A DNA stretch of 12,873 nt, taken from Acidobacteriaceae bacterium. GTDB taxonomy: Bacteria; Acidobacteriota; Terriglobia; Terriglobales; Acidobacteriaceae. The notes under the pieces were generated by a model, which saw only the letters and a list, made by a program, of their open reading frames with translations, did no database searches and was not told the DNA's origin. Positions 1 to 7,491 of this stretch are shown in pieces. Each line of letters starts with the position of its first letter. Positions within the stretch are counted from its first letter, which is position 1. The stretch is from positions 1-12,873 of the forward strand of contig JASIJX010000031.1 of assembly GCA_030049955.1 (NCBI GenBank), in the 5' to 3' direction. Both the position numbers and the translations under genes were made by a program.

Positions 1-6
1 AAGCAG

Positions 7-34
7 AAAAGACGGCGACGAATCGCCGTCTTTT
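7..34 (-). terminator. Rho-independent terminator of the receptor gene (probably bidirectional)
   Basis: A perfect 12-bp inverted repeat (AAAAGACGGCGA and TCGCCGTCTTTT) encloses a CGAA tetraloop. Read on the minus strand, it follows the receptor stop codon by about 28 bases, and the stem ends in TTTT followed by CTGCTT. The A-tract on the other arm gives the same T-run on the plus strand, so it could also end a gene arriving from the left. Confidence 0.88.
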
Positions 35-62
35 CCGGTTGAGTCGATTTTTTGTCTGCTGT

Positions 63-3000
63 TTAGAACGACAGGCGTCCGTAGAACTCCATGTCTCTGC
101 CGTTAATCGTCGTGCTAGTGATTGCGGAACTATCCGCACCGTATCCGACATTTCTGCCGGGTTGTCCGAAGCTCGGGTGGTTGAGGACGTTGTTCGCGCT
201 GGCGCGAATCTGGAACTTCACGCCACGCTCCGGCCATAGATTGAAGCTCTTACCCAATGCGAAGTCGATATTCGTCATATCCGGACCCCGCATCTGGTTT
301 CTGCCGTAGGTACCGAAGGTGTAGGGAGCCGGAACGCTGAAAGCGCTAACGTCGTACCAATGTGCTATGCCGCCCATGTCCTTGTAGTTGCCGGCCAGAT
401 TGGGATACAGGACTTGGTTGCCGCTGTCGGTTAATCCTCCGACAATCCCCCTGGGCTCGCTATTTGCATTGCGGTTACTGGCTTGACTGTCTACCACGAT
501 CAAGATCGGATTGCCAGACTCCGCGATAAAGGTGGATGACGCCTCCCAGCCCCCCAGGACTTCGTCCGCTATCACGTTGTTGTTCAGGAACTCCTTGCCC
601 CTGCCGAACGGCAACTGGTACACAGCATACCCGCGAAACGCGTTACGGACGTCGAAGTTCGAGTTGCCGTAGTTTGCCTTTGGTACATACGAATTCTGGA
701 CTGCCAAATTGCCATCGCGGTTCGCCCAGCCCGAGCCATCACTTTCGTTCAAGAAGTGGGACCATCCGTAGTTGACGCTGAGGTTCAGGCCATAGCTCAT
801 CCGCTTGGTCAGCACCGCATCCAAAGCGTTGTAGTTGGATGAGGCGTTGTTGGTGTTGCCGGCGATCCCCTGGAAGAGCGGATAAGGCATGAATGCCGTA
901 TCGTTCGCGCTGAGCTCGCTCTCCGGAACCTGGTTGATGTCGTTCGGGAAGATCATGTTGATGCCCTTATTGCCGACGTAGCCGAGCGATCCTGTCCAAT
1001 CCGTCAGGAACTGCTCTTCCACCGTCAAGTCGTATTGGAAGTTGTAAGGCACCGGCGTATGAAACTCGGTGTCCCCCGGGCCCGAGCCGTTCTTTGCATA
1101 CACGGTGGTCGGAGCGGTTAAGTAAGTGGTGCTTTCTGCAGGGTTGAGGTTGTAGCTGCCCGTCCCGCAATCTCCATCCGCTGTGTCCACCGCGCTTAAA
1201 GAAGCGCTGGTCTGCATTACGGGGCAAAGGCCCGGCGTGTTGTCTCCATAGCCGCCGCTGCTGCCAAAGGCGTTGCCTTCGCCGCCGCCGTATGTGTCTT
1301 CGCTCCACGTGGAGGCGAACATACCAATGCCGCCGCGGAGGACGGTGTTGGGCCGAATCTGCAAACTGAAACCGACGCGCGGCAGAACGATATTGTACTT
1401 GGGCGCCTGCAGCGTGGTGCGGCCATTTTGTCCCTGGTTCTCATACCACATGCCGCCCTGAACGGCCGCACCGGGAGCAATGTAGCCCTGCGTTCCGGGA
1501 GTGCCAATCGCGGCGCCCGGCGCACCAGTACTCGTAACGTTGAAGTTCTGAACCGCGGGATCGAAGACTGTCTGGTTACCCTTGGCGTCTCTCCAGCCGG
1601 TCTCGATCTCCCACCGCACACCCAGGTTCACGGTGAGGTTGGGCCGCACTTTGACGTCGTCCTGGACGAACATTTGCGGGCTCTTCCAGCGTCCAGCGAA
1701 CTCAGGGGTGTTGTTGGCGTTCCAGCTACTGACATCGCCGAGAAGGAAGTCTGCAAGGGCGTCACCGCTGGTGGCCGCCGTGGAGCTGCCAAATTGCGAA
1801 GTGTAATTGCCGGAATAGTTGAAGCTGCCGGGGTTTTCGTTGCCCCACGCGGTGGAGTCGGCACGGTTGATCAGGAACTCGCCGCCGAAGTGCAGAATGT
1901 GGCGTCCCTTGATCAGGGTCACCACATCGGACGGGTCGAACACCATCTCCTTGTAAATGGAGTGCGAAGCGCTCCCTACTTTGCCGCTCCAATAATTGTT
2001 AATGTTGATGTTCGGAAAGACGTCATCTTGCAAAGAAGGCATGTTCAGCACTGACGAATAGTTGTCATTCTCGCTGTAAGGCACAAAGAAGTTCAACTGA
2101 TCGGTAAAGCCCAGACGCGCCTCGTTGATGACGTGCGAGCTGAGGGTCCACACATCCGAGATCGCGGCGTTGTCGCGGCTCACATCCTGTGCCTGTCCCT
2201 GGAGCGGGTAGAATATGGTCGGAGCCTGTCCGGGGTTGTCGCTTTCCGTCTCAGTGAGAGTAAGCCGATTGTTGGAAGCCAGATCGGTATCCCAGCGCCC
2301 AAAGTACTTGATGAATGGAGCCTGGCTCGCGGGTCCGAGAAGCTGGAAGTTGTCGGCCGAATAAGTGTTTACCGTCGCCGGGTAACCCTTCGTGCTCTGC
2401 ACGTATGTGATGATTGCCTTGGCGGCGGGGTCGATCATGCCTGTCGGAATCTTGTTGGAGCCATACTCCGAAGCAAAGGTCTTGCGCGTGACGCAGGGAG
2501 CGGCTACGCTGCAACCGGTGCCCGTGGTCGTGATCGTCTGCGTGGTGGGGTCGTAGAGAGTGGGAAGTGGCACGGAAACTCCCGAGCTGTTGATAAAGTT
2601 CCCCGTGAAATCGCCTCCCAACTCGGCGGTGCTAGGCAAGGTGACGGTCTGCGTATTCCCAGTGCCGTTATTGATCGTGTGGTCATAGTCGAAATAGAAA
2701 AACGACTTGTGGAAGATCCCTTTCGGCAGGACCGGCCCGCCACCCGCGAATCCGAAGTTATTGAAGCGGAGGTGGGGCACGTTTCCCGTGCCGAAGGCGT
2801 AGCTCGCGGCATTGAAGGCATTGTTCTGGTTATACTCGTACGCCGCGCCATGGAACTGGTCGGTTCCGCTCTTGGTGATCTGGTTGTAGATGATATCGCC
2901 GAGGCCATATTGCGCGGAGAAAGCGGTGGCGCTGACCTTGACTTCCGCCGTGGTCTCGAAGATGGTCACGTCGGAGTTCTGGCTCATGGGCAGAGTGGTC

Positions 3001-3653
3001 GTAGCTCCGTCCTGGAGGTAGGACTGATAGGGCTCATTGCCATTGATGGAGGCGGTGGTTCCAACGTTGTTGCCATTTCCGGGGGACTCGCCGTTTTGAT
3101 TTTCCGGCGTTCCAACCGCGCCAGGCATTAGTTGTATAAAGTTCTCCCAGTCGGCTCCTCCGCCGTTCCCGCTGCCCACTTGGGGCAGCTCGTCCATTGT
3201 GTCCGCCTCGAGGGTCGGTTCAAGCGAGCCGCTTTCGGTGTTGAGCATGGGAACGTCAGTGGTTACTGTCACCTGTTCAGAAACCTGCCCCACCTGCATC
3301 GCTGCATTCACGGTTTGAATTCCGAGGGTGACGGTCACAGGCCCGCGCACCAGGGTTTGAAATCCGCTCTTCGTAAATGTCAGCTTGTAGTGGTCTTCAG
3401 GAATCGCGCCCGTATCGTAGAGCCCGGCGCCGTCAGTGAGGTAAGTGCGGGTAACACCCTGGTCGACGTCTGTGACACTCACCGTCACCTCAGGGATGAC
3501 TGCGCCTGTGGTATCCGTCGTCGTGCCGCGCAAGTCACCTGAGTTCGTGTTCTGTGCATAACACATCGCAGTCGCACCGATCAGAACCACGCCGATCAAC
3601 GCGACCAAACGCAATAGCCACCGCGACTGATTGCTCCATGACAGATTTCTCAT
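63..3653 (-). CDS. TonB-dependent receptor, Oar-like, with carboxypeptidase-regulatory-like N-terminal domain
   Basis: A 1196-residue outer-membrane receptor, inferred to take up a glycan fragment or other large ligand with energy from TonB. Residues 1-33 look like a signal peptide: a basic start, the hydrophobic run LLRLVALIGVVLIGATAM, and likely cleavage after CYA. Residues 35 to about 118 form a carboxypeptidase-regulatory-like fold (SGDLRGTTTDTTGAVIPEVTV, then GLYDTGAIPEDHYKLTF). A plug-like region covers roughly 125-270. The rest is a long beta-barrel with many aromatic and Asn/Gly-rich strands, ending in the terminal Phe of YGRLSF that is typical of BAM substrates. The ATG has AGGAGG at 3660-3665, six bases upstream. 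The architecture matches the large receptors common in Acidobacteriota. No SusD-like partner is seen, and the ligand is unknown. Transcription probably starts near 3817, leaving a leader of about 160 bases. Confidence 0.93.
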   Translation of the reverse strand: MRNLSWSNQSRWLLRLVALIGVVLIGATAMCYAQNTNSGDLRGTTTDTTGAVIPEVTVSVTDVDQGVTRTYLTDGAGLYDTGAIPEDHYKLTFTKSGFQTLVRGPVTVTLGIQTVNAAMQVGQVSEQVTVTTDVPMLNTESGSLEPTLEADTMDELPQVGSGNGGGADWENFIQLMPGAVGTPENQNGESPGNGNNVGTTASINGNEPYQSYLQDGATTTLPMSQNSDVTIFETTAEVKVSATAFSAQYGLGDIIYNQITKSGTDQFHGAAYEYNQNNAFNAASYAFGTGNVPHLRFNNFGFAGGGPVLPKGIFHKSFFYFDYDHTINNGTGNTQTVTLPSTAELGGDFTGNFINSSGVSVPLPTLYDPTTQTITTTGTGCSVAAPCVTRKTFASEYGSNKIPTGMIDPAAKAIITYVQSTKGYPATVNTYSADNFQLLGPASQAPFIKYFGRWDTDLASNNRLTLTETESDNPGQAPTIFYPLQGQAQDVSRDNAAISDVWTLSSHVINEARLGFTDQLNFFVPYSENDNYSSVLNMPSLQDDVFPNININNYWSGKVGSASHSIYKEMVFDPSDVVTLIKGRHILHFGGEFLINRADSTAWGNENPGSFNYSGNYTSQFGSSTAATSGDALADFLLGDVSSWNANNTPEFAGRWKSPQMFVQDDVKVRPNLTVNLGVRWEIETGWRDAKGNQTVFDPAVQNFNVTSTGAPGAAIGTPGTQGYIAPGAAVQGGMWYENQGQNGRTTLQAPKYNIVLPRVGFSLQIRPNTVLRGGIGMFASTWSEDTYGGGEGNAFGSSGGYGDNTPGLCPVMQTSASLSAVDTADGDCGTGSYNLNPAESTTYLTAPTTVYAKNGSGPGDTEFHTPVPYNFQYDLTVEEQFLTDWTGSLGYVGNKGINMIFPNDINQVPESELSANDTAFMPYPLFQGIAGNTNNASSNYNALDAVLTKRMSYGLNLSVNYGWSHFLNESDGSGWANRDGNLAVQNSYVPKANYGNSNFDVRNAFRGYAVYQLPFGRGKEFLNNNVIADEVLGGWEASSTFIAESGNPILIVVDSQASNRNANSEPRGIVGGLTDSGNQVLYPNLAGNYKDMGGIAHWYDVSAFSVPAPYTFGTYGRNQMRGPDMTNIDFALGKSFNLWPERGVKFQIRASANNVLNHPSFGQPGRNVGYGADSSAITSTTINGRDMEFYGRLSF
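3393..3561. repeat. Diverged duplicate block, copy in full-length receptor
   Basis: This block aligns without gaps, at an offset of 688 bases, to 4081-4249. Both copies encode the mature N-terminus of a receptor. Long identical stretches include TCACCTGAGTTCGTGTTCTG. The signal-peptide parts differ by six codons, and the ribosome-binding sites are again alike. It documents an old tandem duplication of the receptor 5' end. Confidence 0.75.
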
Positions 3654-3771
3654 TGACTGCCTCCTAAATCACTCACATTCAAATTTCGTTTCAGGATCGG
3701 AAGAATTTGACCTTGCTCCGGCACCAAACCGGACTCTTGAATCCAATGGCTTAAATCCACGATCCGATTAG

Positions 3772-3783
3772 GCAAACGATTGC
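3772..3783. promoter_or_regulatory. Candidate LacI-family operator, receptor site 1 (downstream of start point)
   Basis: GCAAACGATTGC is an almost perfect even palindrome with a central CG, as in LacI/PurR-family operators. It differs from GCAAACGTTTGC at one base. Its core, CAAACGATTG, fits the pattern CAAWCGNTTG seen at three other intergenic places in this window. It lies about 40 bases downstream of the predicted transcription start of the receptor gene. Confidence 0.55.
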
Positions 3784-3823
3784 TCGATAAACTTGTGCGA
3801 AGGTCTTTTCGAATGCGGGAGCG

Positions 3824-3853
3824 ATTAGAGCACATGAAAATGTCGACTGTCAA
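3824..3853 (-). promoter_or_regulatory. Predicted housekeeping-type promoter of the receptor gene
   Basis: On the minus strand, TTGACA (3848-3853, perfect -35 consensus) is followed by 18 bases and then TCTAAT (3824-3829, five of six matches to TATAAT). The start point would be near 3817, giving a 5' leader of about 160 bases before the ATG at 3653. Candidate operators flank it at about -60 and +40, an arrangement compatible with repression by looping. Confidence 0.65.
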
Positions 3854-3870
3854 GCCTTTATTTGCAAAAG

Positions 3871-3882
3871 ACAAACGGTTGA
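3871..3882. promoter_or_regulatory. Candidate LacI-family operator, receptor site 2 (upstream of -35)
   Basis: ACAAACGGTTGA contains CAAACGGTTG, which matches CAAWCGNTTG with the central CG of LacI-type sites. It lies 17 bases upstream of the receptor -35 box and 99 bases (start to start) from the operator at 3772. It is less symmetrical than the other sites. Confidence 0.42.
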
Positions 3883-3980
3883 TTACTTGTTAGCTTCCGT
3901 CGCAGAGGCAGACTCATCTGCAGCATTTCGCGCCTGCTCTAGTCAGCTGATTTGCTTCCTGGCTGCAACTTATCCTTGAA

Positions 3981-3992
3981 ACAAACGCTTGC
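3981..3992. promoter_or_regulatory. Candidate LacI-family operator, receptor site 3 (distal)
   Basis: ACAAACGCTTGC contains CAAACGCTTG, matching CAAWCGNTTG. It is about 170 bases upstream of the predicted receptor start point and 110 bases beyond site 2. It could be an auxiliary looping site. It also sits in the spacer between the receptor promoter and the 3' end of the truncated receptor remnant. Confidence 0.4.
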
Positions 3993-4059
3993 CTAAATCG
4001 ATTTTTTGGACCCGAAGCCCGAGATTGGTCCGGCGAGGCGCAGTAGTAGATTGCGTTCT
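3993..4059. other. Intergenic remainder between receptor regulatory region and receptor remnant
   Basis: The whole gap 3654-4059 is about 400 bases. Beyond the receptor leader, promoter and three operator-like sites, this part holds no recognisable gene, and no receptor 3' end that would complete the remnant at 4060-4323. A T6 run (4002-4007) is present, but no convincing terminator hairpin lies beside it on the right strand. Confidence 0.4.
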
Positions 4060-4323
4060 TTACTGGCCGGGAAAGAGATTGTCTTCTGGAATCGGACCTG
4101 TATCGTAGAGCCCAGCGCCGTCGGTGACGACCACGTGTGACACGCCTTTGTCGACATCCAATACCGCGACCGTTACGGAGGGGATGATCGCGCCGGTGCT
4201 ATTCGTCGCGGTGCCGCGCAGGTCACCTGAGTTCGTGTTCTGCGCAAAACATGCTCGCCCGCTCATCAGCACGGTGCCGATCACGGGAAGGGTGAGCAGT
4301 ATCCACTGCCTTCCATTCCTCAT
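4060..4323 (-). pseudogene. Truncated TonB-dependent receptor paralogue (signal peptide plus start of N-terminal domain)
   Basis: An 87-codon reading frame that copies only the beginning of the neighbouring receptor: a signal peptide ending in CFA before QNT, then the first part of the carboxypeptidase-regulatory-like domain. From QNTNSGDLRG to GLYDTG.IPED, about 40 of 54 residues are identical to the full-length gene. The match stops abruptly after PED, and the frame ends five residues later (NLFPGQ, then stop). Plug and barrel are absent, so it cannot be a receptor. The ATG at 4321-4323 has AGGAGG (4330-4335) six bases upstream, the same spacing as the full gene. An upstream in-frame TTG at 4338 overlaps that ribosome site and is a poor start. 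Most likely a deletion remnant of a tandem duplicate. A small exported peptide would still be made if it is transcribed. Confidence 0.8.
4081..4249. repeat. Diverged duplicate block, copy in truncated receptor
   Basis: This is the partner of 3393-3561. Similarity to the intact gene breaks off just left of 4081, which marks the deletion or recombination junction that truncated the second receptor. Confidence 0.75.
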
Positions 4324-4341
4324 GATTTGCCTCCTCAAAAA

Positions 4342-4351
4342 CTAACGATTG
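4342..4351. promoter_or_regulatory. Weak operator-like site before the receptor remnant
   Basis: CTAACGATTG matches nine of ten positions of CAAWCGNTTG and lies seven bases upstream of the remnant's AGGAGG. It is probably a decayed or weak copy of the operator class found at the intact receptor. On its own it would not be convincing. Confidence 0.25.
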
Positions 4352-4393
4352 GGGCGGCTTCATCCACACGGGCTCGCGCCTTGCCGCTCTGCA

Positions 4394-4435
4394 TTAGTAA
4401 ACCGGGGCACCTGCGTTAGTGAACTGGTTTACTAA
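4394..4435. promoter_or_regulatory. Candidate lacI autoregulatory operator region
   Basis: TTAGTGAACTGGTTTACTAA (4416-4435) is a 20-bp even palindrome with eight of ten base pairs matching. A further half-site, TTAGTAAACC (4394-4403), is an exact inverted copy of its right arm, GGTTTACTAA. The implied ideal site, centred on CCGG, has the central CG of LacI-family operators. It ends 31 bases before the lacI start and would cover the -35 and spacer of a weak promoter with TACATT at 4441-4446. It lies between divergent genes, so it could also act on the receptor remnant. Confidence 0.6.
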
Positions 4436-4466
4436 AGTTCTACATTTAAGCCCAACTTGAGGATGA

Positions 4467-5627
4467 TTGTCAACAAAAAAAGAAGCCAACGTGATACGCT
4501 GGCCTCGAATGCAAGTAAAACCTAAGAAATCGAATGGCGCCAAGCGCGCGCCAGACGCCGACTCGGCCGATCGAATCACATTGAAGGAATTAGCCGGACA
4601 TCTTCGTCTGTCGCGAACGACCATCTCGCTGATTCTCAATGATGTTCCAGAAGCGGCGCGATTCCCGGATGAGACTCGGAGGCGGGTTGCGGAAACCGCG
4701 AAGAGGCTTGGATATCGCCCCAACTTTTTCGCCCGTACGCTCAACAAGAAACCCACTTGCCTCTTCGGAGTCGTCGCGCCCGATTTCGGCGAGGGCTACG
4801 AAGCCGCGCTACTCAGCGGTTTCGAGCGGCGCTTGCTGAACACGGGGTATACGTCTCTGGTTTCCACCCACCTTTGGAACCGGGAAAACCTCCAGCGGGA
4901 TGTCGAAGCACTCCGCGACCGCGGCGTCGAGGGTCTGCTGCTGATCAACTCCACTCCGAGTGAATCGCCGGGGATTCCCGCCGTGACGATCTGTACTGAC
5001 CGCTCGCCTATATGGAGCATTCGAGTTTCCATCGATAACGCCTATGGCATCGATAAGGCCATCAACCACCTCTTCAGCCTCGGCCACAGAGAAATGGCGT
5101 TTATCAAAGGGCCAAAGGGAGGAGGAGACACGGAAGATCGCTGGAATGCAGTTCTCACAACATGTAAGAAGTTTGGAGTTCGAGTAGATCCAGATCTTAC
5201 GGTTCAATTAGAGCAACTTGAACCCATTGGTACGCGTCATGCCGACGAGGGTCGAATGGCCGGTGAGGTTTTGCTCCGCAGCGGCAAGCGTTTCACCGCT
5301 CTCGTCGTGTTCAATGACATCTCAGCCATCGGCGCCATGGCTGCCATGCGAGAAGCCGGCCGCAGGGTGCCTGAGGATGTTTCTGTCGTTGGTTTCGACG
5401 ACATTGAATTCGCAAGCATTGCAAACCCGGCTCTGACGACCGTTCGACAGCCGCTTTATGAGATGGGTGCGAAGGCGGCGGAACTTCTTCTCCGGAAGCG
5501 CACAGACGAGATCGCTGCCAGAGACATTCAGTTTCGGCCCGAGCTGATAGTGAGATCGTCCACATGCCCACCTTCCTCCGCTGGCGCAAACCGCGAACGG
5601 AGGTCCAAATCCAAGAGCCCTCGCTAA
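4467..5627 (+). CDS. LacI/GalR-family transcriptional regulator
   Basis: A DNA-binding repressor or activator controlled by a sugar-like ligand, 386 residues from this start. A helix-turn-helix lies at 37-58 ([22 protein letters not shown]), with a hinge-like segment at 86-92 (NFFARTL) and then a periplasmic-binding-protein-like sensor domain from about 98. The signature [23 protein letters not shown] is at 307-329. The sensor sequence does not reveal the effector. The start is uncertain. TTG 4467 has GAGGA at 4459-4463 only three bases away. GTG 4491 and ATG 4509 are in-frame alternatives with weaker sites, and all leave an unusual basic extension before the helix-turn-helix. The C-terminal tail ([11 protein letters not shown]) is also basic. 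It lies between receptor and enzyme genes, so it is the best candidate for their local regulator. Confidence 0.93.
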   Translation: MSTKKEANVIRWPRMQVKPKKSNGAKRAPDADSADRITLKELAGHLRLSRTTISLILNDVPEAARFPDETRRRVAETAKRLGYRPNFFARTLNKKPTCLFGVVAPDFGEGYEAALLSGFERRLLNTGYTSLVSTHLWNRENLQRDVEALRDRGVEGLLLINSTPSESPGIPAVTICTDRSPIWSIRVSIDNAYGIDKAINHLFSLGHREMAFIKGPKGGGDTEDRWNAVLTTCKKFGVRVDPDLTVQLEQLEPIGTRHADEGRMAGEVLLRSGKRFTALVVFNDISAIGAMAAMREAGRRVPEDVSVVGFDDIEFASIANPALTTVRQPLYEMGAKAAELLLRKRTDEIAARDIQFRPELIVRSSTCPPSSAGANRERRSKSKSPR

Positions 5628-5637
5628 GCGAGGCTCT
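5614..5637. terminator. Hairpin at the end of lacI, between convergent genes
   Basis: AGAGCCCTCGC (5614-5624) pairs with GCGAGGCTCT (5628-5637) with one bulged C. The three-base loop is the lacI stop codon TAA. There is no good T-run on either side, so it may be an inefficient shared terminator or simply a transcript-end structure for lacI and the convergent lyase gene. Confidence 0.4.
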
Positions 5638-5715
5638 GAAGCATCTTCTCGTCCGGGTCCGACCGTGGAGTAGCTTGCAGATTTGGCGATAATCTTTAAG
5701 CTATCACCTACGGAG

Positions 5716-7491
5716 CTACCAGCGCGCGAGTGGAACGACATCCACCTCTGCCGGCTCGAGCGACAACAGTACCGCCACACGCGTTTCAGGTGCGGCGTCG
5801 TGGATGATCGCGATCAGCTGACGGAAGCCGGGATTCGGCTGGTCTAGATTCGGCTGATCCAGTGGGCCGGCATCTGTGGATGCGTCCTCAAAGAGCGCGT
5901 TTGCTGGCGTAAGGATCCGGGCCTGCAGGGTTCTGCCTTGCTTGGTGAGAATGGCTCTATTGCCTTGGAGCACGATCTCTGCGTCTGTGGTGAGCTGCCA
6001 GCGGAGCTCGTGCTGCTTTACTTCCGGTAGCCAAGCAACTTCGTCCTGAATGAGGACGCCAGTTTCAGGGGTCAACCGGATGCCACGACTCACTGCACTA
6101 GCATCGTCGGAGTAAGCCGGCCCGAGATCGAGAACGACAGACTGCGACTGGCCTTGATAGCAACTCTGCGCGATCGTAGTCTGGCTCAGCGGATTTTGCA
6201 GATGGTCATTCAGCATTAGCGTGCTGTGCGAGCGGTTATTTAGCCGGTAGTACTTCCAGCGGCTTCCGTTGCGTCCGGGATCCCAGTAACCCGGTAGGTC
6301 GTAATCGTCCGGGCCAAGATCGCTGGACCAGCGTACGCCAGCCGCATCGAGCACGAAGCTGCCGAGATCGAGATGCGCGTGATCGGTTTGTCCGGAGCCT
6401 GCCTTGGTGGCCACGAAGAACGCCTGCGGGTCGTTCCACGCGGTTCGCATACACGCGATCTCTGCGCGTTTGAAGATGATACCGCGCGGAATTTCGATGC
6501 GCTGCGTGGGCTGCTCCTGATACCAAATGAGGTCAAAGGCGTGGATGCGATCGGGGTGTTCTTGGAGCCTGCGATGATTTTCGGCGATGCACTCGGGCAG
6601 TTGGTAGCGCTGGCCGAGCCAGAAGAGAGAGGCCTGCGGCAGAGCGGTCACCCCTGCATCGGCGAAGTTAAAGTAAAGCCGGCTTGACCCGAGGCAATGC
6701 AGGGGAAAGAGACCAGCCCGGTCGAGGCCTGGGCGCTCTGCCAATCCAAAGTTGTGGCCGAGCGAGGTCTCAAGGGTTTCGATGGTCAAAGCGCTGTACC
6801 AGGCGCTGTACTCCCAATAGTGCGGACCACCTTCCCACGCGCCATCGGGCGCGAAGCTATCGAGAGCGACAGGAATGTTTTTCACGGCGTGCGCCAGGAT
6901 GCGCAAGGCCAGCTCCGGCAGCGCATCGGCAACAGCCAGCGCGCCGATGGCCAATCCGCCATTGCAGACCAGGTTCCAGTTGTGCGAGACGCGAACCCAC
7001 CACTCCGGTTTCTCTAGCGCCTCCAGTCCGGGTTGCAGTCCTTTTTCCACGAGAGCTTCCCGGAGGCTATCGCGCTCCGCTTCAGACAGCTCGGCGTGGA
7101 GCCAGTCGAGGCCGATGGCAAACGCTGTGCACAGCTCCGCCGTATCGAGAAAGTGGCTCGGATTCCAGTGAGGGTACTCCTTGATGGCAAACAGCTCCTG
7201 CCTGGCCCTGGTCAGATATTCCTTGCGCTCGACCAGACGGTACGCGAGGGCCAGCGTGGACACGCGTGCCAGAACCTGTTGCGCCCGCTCAAGCATGCGC
7301 GGGCCGACGATGCGAAATTCAGTGGTGGGCTCGTTGAGCAGAGCATTGGCTTGACGAAAAAAGCGCTCTTTCAGGTTCTCGAGCACGACGTAAGACTGCT
7401 GGCCGGACTTCAACCTGCGGAGGCGATTTAGGTCCAGAAATAACCGCGGGTGGGCTGCTGTCCGCGGCGGAAGCAAAGTAGGGCTATGCAT
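5716..7491 (-). CDS. Heparinase II/III-family protein (probable polysaccharide or oligosaccharide lyase)
   Basis: 591 residues with the two-part layout of heparinase II/III-type lyases: a helical toroid (roughly 30-320) followed by a beta-sheet domain (roughly 335-590). The family cleaves uronic-acid-containing glycans by beta-elimination. Candidate catalytic residues are H170 and N171 in SHNWNLVCNGG, Y225 or Y228 in GGPHYWEYSAWY, and H371/H373 in QTDHAHLDLGSFVLDAAG, which is the hallmark of the C-terminal module. The N-terminus (MHSPTLLPPRTAAHPRLF) has no signal peptide, which implies an intracellular oligosaccharide substrate. The ATG lies inside the end of the aldo/keto reductase gene (ATGCATAG, 8-base overlap) with no clear Shine-Dalgarno, so translation is probably coupled. 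Residues 544-553 are a duplicated LDQPN. The polysaccharide-lyase family number and substrate cannot be fixed from sequence. Confidence 0.82.
   Translation of the reverse strand: MHSPTLLPPRTAAHPRLFLDLNRLRRLKSGQQSYVVLENLKERFFRQANALLNEPTTEFRIVGPRMLERAQQVLARVSTLALAYRLVERKEYLTRARQELFAIKEYPHWNPSHFLDTAELCTAFAIGLDWLHAELSEAERDSLREALVEKGLQPGLEALEKPEWWVRVSHNWNLVCNGGLAIGALAVADALPELALRILAHAVKNIPVALDSFAPDGAWEGGPHYWEYSAWYSALTIETLETSLGHNFGLAERPGLDRAGLFPLHCLGSSRLYFNFADAGVTALPQASLFWLGQRYQLPECIAENHRRLQEHPDRIHAFDLIWYQEQPTQRIEIPRGIIFKRAEIACMRTAWNDPQAFFVATKAGSGQTDHAHLDLGSFVLDAAGVRWSSDLGPDDYDLPGYWDPGRNGSRWKYYRLNNRSHSTLMLNDHLQNPLSQTTIAQSCYQGQSQSVVLDLGPAYSDDASAVSRGIRLTPETGVLIQDEVAWLPEVKQHELRWQLTTDAEIVLQGNRAILTKQGRTLQARILTPANALFEDASTDAGPLDQPNLDQPNPGFRQLIAIIHDAAPETRVAVLLSLEPAEVDVVPLARW
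5833..5862. repeat. 15-bp tandem duplication inside the lyase gene
   Basis: ATTCGGCTGGTCTAG (5833-5847) is followed directly by ATTCGGCTGATCCAG (5848-5862), with 13 of 15 bases the same. On the coding strand this gives LDQPNLDQPN near the C-terminus. It keeps the frame and probably sits in a surface loop. Confidence 0.7.

Noticed and set aside
1428..2054. 208-codon plus-strand frame opposite the receptor gene
   Set aside because: Same reasons: antisense shadow with no domain and no plausible start signal.
2133..3131. 332-codon plus-strand frame opposite the receptor gene
   Set aside because: It is an antisense shadow of a strongly supported receptor gene. Its sequence is Arg/Gly/Val-rich and resembles no protein family.
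3650..3874. 74-codon minus-strand frame upstream of the receptor
   Set aside because: It starts at or upstream of the predicted promoter elements, overlaps the receptor start and shows no protein features. Most of it is the 5' leader.
3999..4031. Possible terminator near the T6 run downstream of the receptor remnant
   Set aside because: The inverted repeat GGACC/GGTCC is only 5 bp, and the T-run lies on the wrong side for minus-strand termination.
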